Assembly (NCBI GenBank): GCA_946894095.1
Contig: OX335657.1
Coordinates: 9,548,001-9,612,000 of the forward strand
Length of the DNA stretch: 64,000 nt
From: Incurvaria masculella
Taxonomy: Eukaryota > Arthropoda > Insecta > Lepidoptera > Incurvariidae
Reading direction: 5' to 3'
This document shows positions 57,744-64,000 of this stretch, piece by piece (the stretch's first letter is position 1; every line of letters begins with the position of its first letter). Below the pieces are notes generated by a model. That model worked only from the letters and a program-made list of their open reading frames with translations. It was not told the DNA's origin and ran no database searches. The translations under genes and the position numbers were made by a program.

Positions 57744-58618
57744 ATTTTTTTTTATGGTACTTTCATCTTGCTCATAGAAATATTATTTCTTTCTTGATAT
57801 GGCATCCCAGGTGGATTTTGTTAGGATTCCTGGGGCATTTTCCCCGCATGCTACTCGTAAATTCGCTCAACTTTTGCCCTTTGCAATAGCACAACAGCGC
57901 GATTTTCACGCCAGAATCACTGGGGGTTACCATGGTATATTAACTCGCCGGGTGGGTTACTTCTCTTCCTCTGTTCTCTTAATTAGCTATTGCAATAGGC
58001 GTATTTTGATAAAAAGATAAAAACAGCTGTACAGGCAATAGGGATCAACACTGAGGGCAACCACGCGTGAAATGTTCGCTACTCGAGAACAAGGCGTTAG
58101 TGTTTTTTTTTAGTTTTACTTAAAGTGAACGGCATTCTAAGAAAATCTGAATATGTATGTCTTCCGCAGAACCCTGCAATCGAAAGCCTTACAGCACATA
58201 AAAGGATAATTACTTCATCCAGCTATACTCTCAGATTGGAGGGTTTGTCTGGGGAACAGTTTTGGCGAACGCGTTTCGGAAGGAAATACGCGGGCGGTGG
58301 CGATGTTTGTACTGCGTGGCATACGATTATGTGTCCAATTTGTTCCTAACGGTGGAGTAGCGAGCTACGACCAAATTCAATTTATCTTTCCTTTTCTCTT
58401 TTGTGGCTACACTGAACCAATCTTCAGCATATAGGATGTGCCATAGGAGTGCAAGGTGTTGTGGCCTCATACCTTAAATGAAAGTAGTGTTCATTATCTG
58501 GTCGTCATAGATATTTCCCTTTCGTTTTGTGCCTTAATATCTTAAAGGTACAACAGCGCCTTGTGCGAAACGACTGCATGTCATCCAAAACATCTTTGAT
58601 TTTTCCAACCCCATTCAG

Positions 58619-58872
58619 GGTTTGACACAATGTCTTTGATTCCAGTGGTTTTATTGGCTTGTGCGATCGTGTCTTCCTTCACTGGTGCTGACGAGCATCC
58701 AGGTTACGATGCCCCGTGCCCCTGCCCTCGGGTCTACTGGCCACTGTGTGCTACCGACGGGAGAACGTACAATAACGACTGCATGTTCGAGTGCAAGAAC
58801 CAACTTCTCCTCTCCAAACGGCGGCCCAGTCTGGATGTCGTCCACAGGGGGCGCTGCGATGGCCTACCTTGA
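58619..58872 (+). CDS. Kazal-type serine protease inhibitor 1
   Basis: Single-domain secreted inhibitor. From ATG 58630 it reads 80 aa: signal peptide MSLIPVVLLACAIVSSFTGA, then one Kazal domain with six Cys (CPC, PLCATDGRTYNNDC, MFEC and the final RC). Kazal domains insert a loop into serine proteases; the position two after the second Cys, normally P1, is Arg here, which would suit a trypsin-like target (inference from the family). An acceptor CCCCATTCAG precedes 58619, and the frame is open back to it, so the start may be the leader exon at 56704 (89 aa total) or ATG 58630. AATAAA at about 59043. Tandem paralogue follows. Confidence 0.85.
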
Positions 58873-59042
58873 TTACTTCTTTTTCAAATTATTTATCAAA
58901 TAATGAAATCTGAAATAATACCTACATATTCCTTTTTCATCTAAGCCTACATACCTATTTCAATTTATCTGCACGGTTACTAATGACGCTTTGTTTATTG
59001 CCATTCATGATATCTATAGCATGTAAATAGCCCTACATTTGT

Positions 59043-59048
59043 AAATAA
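59043..59048 (+). promoter_or_regulatory. Poly(A) signal after Kazal gene 1
   Basis: AATAAA in GTAAATAAAGATATC, about 170 nt after the stop codon. Confidence 0.5.
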
Positions 59049-59099
59049 AGATATCTTCTTCGAACGCAACTATTCAACCAATATTATTAATCTGATTAG

Positions 59100-60164
59100 C
59101 TTCATATGTACAAATATATGTATACCTTTTATTAGGTTTTTAGGACATGGCACAAATATTCGTTGTGTTCAGAAAAACGATAGTAATTTTGAAGTCGGTT
59201 TTGACGTGTAATCGTTTCTTCCGAACTCTTTGCCAGAAAAATACTTCAATGAATTTAGGTAGCATGGTTAATCTTAAAATACACAATCGCCCGTGATTTA
59301 CAGTCATATGTGACTCACCGGTGAATACTTACAATTTCTTACTCTTGGAATAACAGCCACACGCGTGAAACCTTCTCACACCAGTAATCCGAGTTTTGTC
59401 CTTTTCTAATTATTCTAATTGACATCGATAAAACAAACTAAAATGACAGCGATGCAATAATATTTTGAGAATTGAAATTGATTCATATTCACCACATGGA
59501 GGTAATTTCCTCATCTCCATGATTCACCAGCCTATATTAATTGCTTGAGCACAGGGGCAGGACATTGTCCGCTTAATAAACACTCTATAATTTAGGCAGA
59601 AGAAACATCCGCCCATGTATTATTGGAATGCAGGACTTTTGGGACAAACTGGAATAACCGTGTAACCACACCATTTACGTGGCACGGAGGTGAAGAATTT
59701 ACACCTCCATGTTACGTAGGTAGTTGTTTTCAATAAATGCATGCACTGAAACTCGCACTGGAAAGACGAGTTTCTTTTACTCTATGGTTTACGTCAATAT
59801 GACAGAATGAGATCTCGTTTTTTCGCTATTTCCGGTGTAATGGGTTTCAGAGTAAACTAGGTACAATGACCGTTTGATTTAACTCATACAACAACTAATA
59901 GACCAAAGTACTTCACATTTCTGTCTCTTTTATCCATGTCATCTCATCGAAGATGATATGGGATACATGGATACTTGCAAAATGTCTATGATCGCACTGC
60001 CGGAGTGATGTTCGTTGGCAACATATTAGATGACGGGTAGGTATGGTCTTTGCAAAAAACTGATTTTGTCATGAACACGGTCGTGAATTGTTGATTTTCT
60101 TTCATTCATATTAATTTATTGTTTTTACCTGTGTTTTTCTTCTATCATCAATGGTAAATACTAA
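59100..60164. other. Gene-free spacer between Kazal exons
   Basis: No gene and no clear first exon for the second Kazal exon. Partial inverted words GGAGGTAATTTCCTCATCTCC (about 59500) and ACCTCCATG (about 59700) suggest repeat fragments, also related to 61605-61625. Confidence 0.4.
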
Positions 60165-60288
60165 CAGTCGTATTCAGAGTGAACCTGTCAAAATTTAGTA
60201 CGGGATTAGCACCGGACAAACCATACAAAACCCTTTTTATTCCGGCGATAATCCCCGTATTAAAGTTAATCCACTCTGAATACAACTG
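60165..60288 (+). mobile_element. Short TIR-MITE, 124 bp
   Basis: CAGTCGTATTCAGAGTGAAC at the left and CACTCTGAATACAACTG at the right are inverted termini; no coding. Confidence 0.85.
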
Positions 60289-60551
60289 TGAAAGTTGATT
60301 TTACAAAAAAAGGTTAATTTATGAGTTATTTACAGAAACAAGTACCAATAACTTGTATATCCTTAAGCAGTGGCAAACGCCAGAGGACGTTGAAACAATT
60401 ACCATCGAAGTTTCTTGCTAGTTATTTTTCGCTGTGATTGTTGAACTGACTAATCATGATAAAATATGACAAATCCGAGTGTAACCTCAACCCAAGTGAA
60501 GAAGAAACAATACAATACAATACAAAACCATAACCAGTTATTGAATTGCAG

Positions 60552-60811
60552 CAACTTTTGTGTGCATCGTCTTCGCTGCGATAATGGTGTCAGCGGGCCC
60601 CTTCACCGGAGGCGACGAGTGGGCACAATGGCGTTGCCTCTGCACCAGCGAGTACGAACCGGTGTGCGGATCCGACGGACAGCTCTACTACAATGACTGC
60701 ATCTTTCGCTGCCGCCTAGAATTTCTGCAGTTGCAGGATCAGCTGCCGATATCGCGGGTTCAGTGCACTAAAGAATTCAAGACAGTAGGATTTAATCTGC
60801 CGCCTCCGTGA
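60552..60811 (+). CDS. Kazal-type serine protease inhibitor 2
   Basis: Acceptor TTATTGAATTGCAG then open frame TFVCIVFAAIMVSAGPFTGG and one Kazal domain: RCLC, EPVCGSDGQLYYNDC, IFRC and VQC (six Cys), stop TGA at 60809-60811. There is no ATG before the hydrophobic segment, so a first exon must supply it; the 16-nt exon at 56704 does so in the right phase, giving 91 aa. The expected P1 residue is Ser rather than Arg, so the target protease probably differs from that of inhibitor 1. FTGGDE here and FTGADE there show common ancestry. AATAAA at about 60862. Confidence 0.85.
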
Positions 60812-60861
60812 TGAACTCATACTGCTTGTAGACAATCTATCAACATCTTCTCTAAAGACTA

Positions 60862-60873
60862 CAATAAATAAAA
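60862..60873 (+). promoter_or_regulatory. Poly(A) signal after Kazal gene 2
   Basis: Overlapping AATAAATAAA, about 50 nt after the stop codon. Confidence 0.55.
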
Positions 60874-61184
60874 TAGTATGGTTACGCAAACCATGTACCG
60901 ACACGTCTTTTCATGACGTTATACTGGAATAAGACAAATAATTAAGGCCGAAAATTCAGGAAGGGAAAGAAAAATCGTCTCTATTTCTGGTGTAACGACA
61001 TGATGTGATATATAATATACTCCTGTTTATTTTATAAAATTATAATAATGAACACGAGAAGACTTTTTTTAAATATGACACTTAAATCCTATGAAAATTG
61101 CACCACTGATATCTACGGAGACCATTTCCCTCCATGCCACAGTAGGTAATGGAATTTTCAAAGAAAACGTAAATTATTTTTTAT

Positions 61185-61563
61185 TTTTTTTATGTGACTG
61201 GACATGGATGGCTAATACCACAAGTTCTGTCATGGTATTAGCCCAACACACCACATGGGAACTAGGTGCCATGCCAGGACCTTCCTTATATTGCACGGCT
61301 ACATTGAACTGGATGGAAAACACGGACAATTTTCATTGCCGCTTCGACCATCGTTCATCCAATGCGATGGTACCAACCCGGGCGGGATAAACCCTACCAC
61401 CTAGTAAGTAAGGAAGGGGACCTACAGTTTAACGTGGAATCCGAACCACGGCCAGCCTCTCTCAACGGTCGAATGGGCACCCATCCAAGACCAGACCGGA
61501 CCCAGCGTTGCTTAACTTCGGAGAGCGATCGCCGAAGTGTCGCGCCACTGGGCCACTGAGGGT
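61185..61563 (-). repeat. Composite tRNA/5S-like SINE
   Basis: Read on the minus strand, from 61563: CCTCAGTGGCCCAGTGGCGC (tRNA A-box-like), then CCGAAGTTAAGCAACGCTGG and GGTCTTGGATGGGTGCCC, which match the internal promoter region of animal 5S rRNA, then GGTTCGGATTCCACG (B-box-like), then the family body and GGTATTAGCC...GGCTAATACC hairpin ending at about 61200. Confidence 0.8.
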
Positions 61564-61934
61564 CAAAGTCCAATGTGTGGCGTCTAGGGTGATGCATGGA
61601 GGTAAGGAAATTTCCTCACCTCCATGGGGTGATGCCGTTGTATCTTAAAAAGCTTGGCTGTGAAGTGTTGAAACTAATATTGTAGGAGCGCAGCTACTAT
61701 TCCGAAATCTTTGGAAACGAATTATTATAGAATATATGAGAAATATGGCGTATGGCGAAGGTCTCAGCATTTCCTTCACATGAAAGCAAATATAGTGAAT
61801 ACTTGTGTTCTGAATTGATATCACTGCTCACAGCCACAATCGCACGATATCAAATCGGAACGAATTTGAGCAGACATGTGTCAGAGCCTAACCTAACTAC
61901 CTACCTCGAAAATGCATTGTATGTCTCGAGAGTA

Positions 61935-62447
61935 AGGTGGCCCATCCCGCTCATCTCCCCATACAAACGGGGAAAGAAGATCACGCCCATATTTCTTGTC
62001 AGGGATCTCAAATTTTGCTCAAAATAGCTTTATTTGATCAAACTAGATGTCTGATGACCATTGACATTTTAAAATTGTGTTTGGTTTCAAAGTTATAAGG
62101 TCCGAAAGCTCGAATTTTTCGCGCGTTTTATACAATAACTTTGGAGGTGGATTACGCAATGATAAAGTAAGAACATCTTAAAAAGAAGAATTATAACATA
62201 TTTGGTTTTTGTTAAATTTTTGACTACAGTGGTCGTGGTTTACTTTTAGCTATAAGTCGTTTTGTAATACAATTTTTCGTAAATCTTACCAAATCATACA
62301 CTATGCACATTTTTTTTGTGGACATGTTGCATCTTCCTTATCATGGAGCCTGTCTTTTTCTTTGAAACAGAGGAGGTCCCAGAGTCCAACAGCACGGTTT
62401 TGTACCGTGCCCGCGATTGAGTTAGTCCCGCCGGGTTGGGCCACCTT
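61935..62447 (+). mobile_element. TA-flanked MITE copy
   Basis: AGGTGGCCCA preceded by TA and TGGGCCACCTT followed by TA. Internal deletion of about 30 bp near 62190 relative to the 544-bp copies. Confidence 0.85.
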
Positions 62448-62474
62448 TAAGGCCGATAATTCGAGGTAGTTATG

Positions 62475-62695
62475 TAAATATACTTTTTCGTACTAAGCAG
62501 GTACGTCGCTTATTCCAAGGAATAACAAGGAAATTGGTAGACGCAATACCCGCGAATGGTATGTTTTGCTGGTTCGGGTCAAGCCTTGCAGTATATTTGT
62601 AAAGTAGTTCTTTTTACTGGGATCTTTCTTCAATTATTGTGTCCTTGCTTCACGGTCGATTATACATGCATACATGTCACATTCCAAGGTAGTTA
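62475..62695. repeat. Rearranged tRNA-Leu-like SINE (self-inverted)
   Basis: 62475-62525 is the tail start in plus orientation (TACTTTTTCGTACTAAGCAGG, ATTCCAAGGAAT). From about 62530 the rest reads in the other orientation: AAATTGGTAGACGCAATACC, GGTTCGGGTC, then GTGTCCTTGCTTCACGGTCG and ATTCCAAGG. One copy has folded back on itself. Confidence 0.7.
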
Positions 62696-62876
62696 TTTTA
62701 GGCTCTGATACATATGTCTGCTCAAATTCGTTCCGATTTGATGTCGTACGACTGTGGGTGTGAGCAGTGATATCTATTCGAAACACACATATTCACTGTA
62801 TCCGCTTTCTCTGCAATTTCTGCAATATACGCATTTCAGAACGTACAGTTTGAGTGAAGTATTATATAAGAAATAG

Positions 62877-63415
62877 GCAGGCGTATTCAGCTGGCGTGGG
62901 CCGCCTTCGGAAAACTTAGAGATGTCTTCAATTCTAAGATGCCCCAGTCTCTTAAGACCAGACTGTTTGACCAATGCGTGCTGCCGGTTTTGACCTACGC
63001 CTGCGAGACATGGACGCTCACAGTTGGTACTGCACACAAGCTGAAAGTAGCCCAAAGGGCAATGGAAAGATCCATGCTCGGTATCTCACTGCGCGACCGA
63101 ATGCCAAATTCGCTGATACGCCAAAGCACCAAGGTCACTGACGTTATTCATAGGGTTGCTAAACTCAAGTGGCAATGGGCAGGTCACGTGAGTCGCAGAG
63201 ATGACCACAGATGGAGCACTGAAGTCTTGATGTGAAGACCCTACACAGGGAAAAAAAGCGTCAGCAAACCGCCAGCGCGTTGGTCAGACGATATACGTCA
63301 GACAGCAGGTGACAACTGGCGAAGAAAAACAGGAGACAGTACAACTTGGCGAAGTCTGGGGGAGGCCTACGTCCTGCAGTGGACAACAAAAGGCTGAAAA
63401 AGAAGAAGAAGAAGA
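62877..63415 (+). mobile_element. RTE-type LINE, 3' end of ORF2, decayed
   Basis: Reads RIQLAWAAFGKLRDVF, then CVLPVLTYACETWTLT, KLKVAQRAMERSMLGISLRD, AKLKWQWAGHVSRRDD, stop TGA at 63233, and after it PPARWSDDIRQTAGDNWR and GEAYVLQWTTKG. This is the standard C-terminus of RTE/BovB-like reverse transcriptases. 5' truncated, one premature stop, and a GAA-rich 3' tail (AAGAAGAAGAAGAAG). Confidence 0.9.
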
Positions 63416-63509
63416 TTATATCTTCACTCAAACTGCGTTTTGACCGCTCAGAATGTATAGATAATTTCGCAGTTACAATCGCAGCTGCAAGTTGCAAAAT
63501 TTTCGTGTT

Positions 63510-63625
63510 CGACTGCCGCAGTAATAATAATATTCTTTATTGCAATACATACAAAAGTACAATTCAAAGGCGGATTTATTGCCTTAGGCAATTTCTAACA
63601 ATCATAGGGAAATTTTACAGCTTAG
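63510..63625 (-). repeat. Probable LINE 3' fragment
   Basis: AATAATATTCTTTATTGCAA and CAATTCAAAGGCGGATTTAT followed by TTGCCTTAGGCAA resemble a common lepidopteran LINE 3' end. Recognised from general pattern only. Confidence 0.4.
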
Positions 63626-64000
63626 GGTATGCAAAGAAAAACCCCGCTTGTTACTCATTAATTAAATACAGAACAATATAAATGAAAACTAAACTAAAAC
63701 TAAGTATAGTTACTTATTTTCTATATACATATTTAACTAAATGTAGGTATTAGATATCAAAACAATAAATTAAATTTCGCCAACTAATAGTAAACAGTAT
63801 ATTCCTAAGTGCTATACTTTTTAAAAAAACCTAAAAATATCTATGTATACATAAATATATATTATATACATAAATATATGTATGTTCTTTCATGCATAAC
63901 AACCATAGACCTAGCATGCGCGCTGCTCTATGATAACAACCAAAGAGTTCGAAGAAGTCGCTGCTCTCCTACAATAACAACTGTACTGAAAAAAAATATT
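63626..64000. other. AT-rich gene-free end of window
   Basis: No gene seen. Includes ACCATAGACCTAGCATGCGC at 63902, shared (inverted) with 56090-56069, marking a dispersed repeat. Confidence 0.4.

Noticed and set aside
61091..61559. ORFs within the SINE at 61.2-61.6 kb
   Set aside because: Similar peptides arise at 52.6-52.9 kb from the same repeat; they are repeat read-through.

Overview
This 64 kb window is animal nuclear DNA, most likely from a moth or butterfly. The evidence is a clear insect gustavus (SPSB-type) gene with GT-AG introns, a minus-strand zinc-finger gene in many small exons, two Kazal-type inhibitor genes, and many copies of interspersed elements of the kind that fill lepidopteran genomes. 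These include elements with GTCC/CCGT microsatellites and a GTGCGAGTCCGACTCGCAC 3' hairpin, tRNA/5S-like SINEs, and TA- and TTAA-flanked MITEs. Nothing suggests bacteria or a virus.

Layout. 1-24.9 kb holds no gene I can support. It contains a 100-bp satellite (4.3-6.2 kb), Helitron-like non-autonomous elements, foldback elements, and a large satellite array (about 12.8-21.2 kb) of ~640-bp monomers. Every monomer carries the 3' terminus of the Helitron-like element, and a 4-monomer block of exactly 2538 bp is repeated in tandem. The array sits between two inverted ~700-bp copies of another repeat. 24.9-35.9 kb is the plus-strand gustavus orthologue: a Gly-rich optional first exon, four core exons encoding a 281-aa SPRY plus SOCS-box protein, and a long 3' region. 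Its introns hold a near-perfect inverted MITE pair (a potential long hairpin RNA) and decayed tandem copies of its own exon 4. 36.7-52.2 kb is a convergent minus-strand gene that I assembled from 12 phase-compatible exons. It encodes a 453-aa protein with one degenerate and one C2HC finger, four C2H2 fingers and one FLYWCH finger. 56.7-60.9 kb holds two tandem Kazal inhibitor genes that may share a tiny first exon. 61-64 kb is transposon debris, including the 3' end of an RTE-type LINE.

The most interesting structure is in the FLYWCH gene. Two homologous 97-nt exons (42129-42225 and 42002-42098) lie 30 nt apart. Both fit the same flanking phases (2 in, 0 out), and together they would frameshift into a stop. 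These are the hallmarks of mutually exclusive exons enforced both by an intron too short to splice and by reading frame. All exon joins come from reading splice signals and phases by eye; no transcript or database evidence was available.
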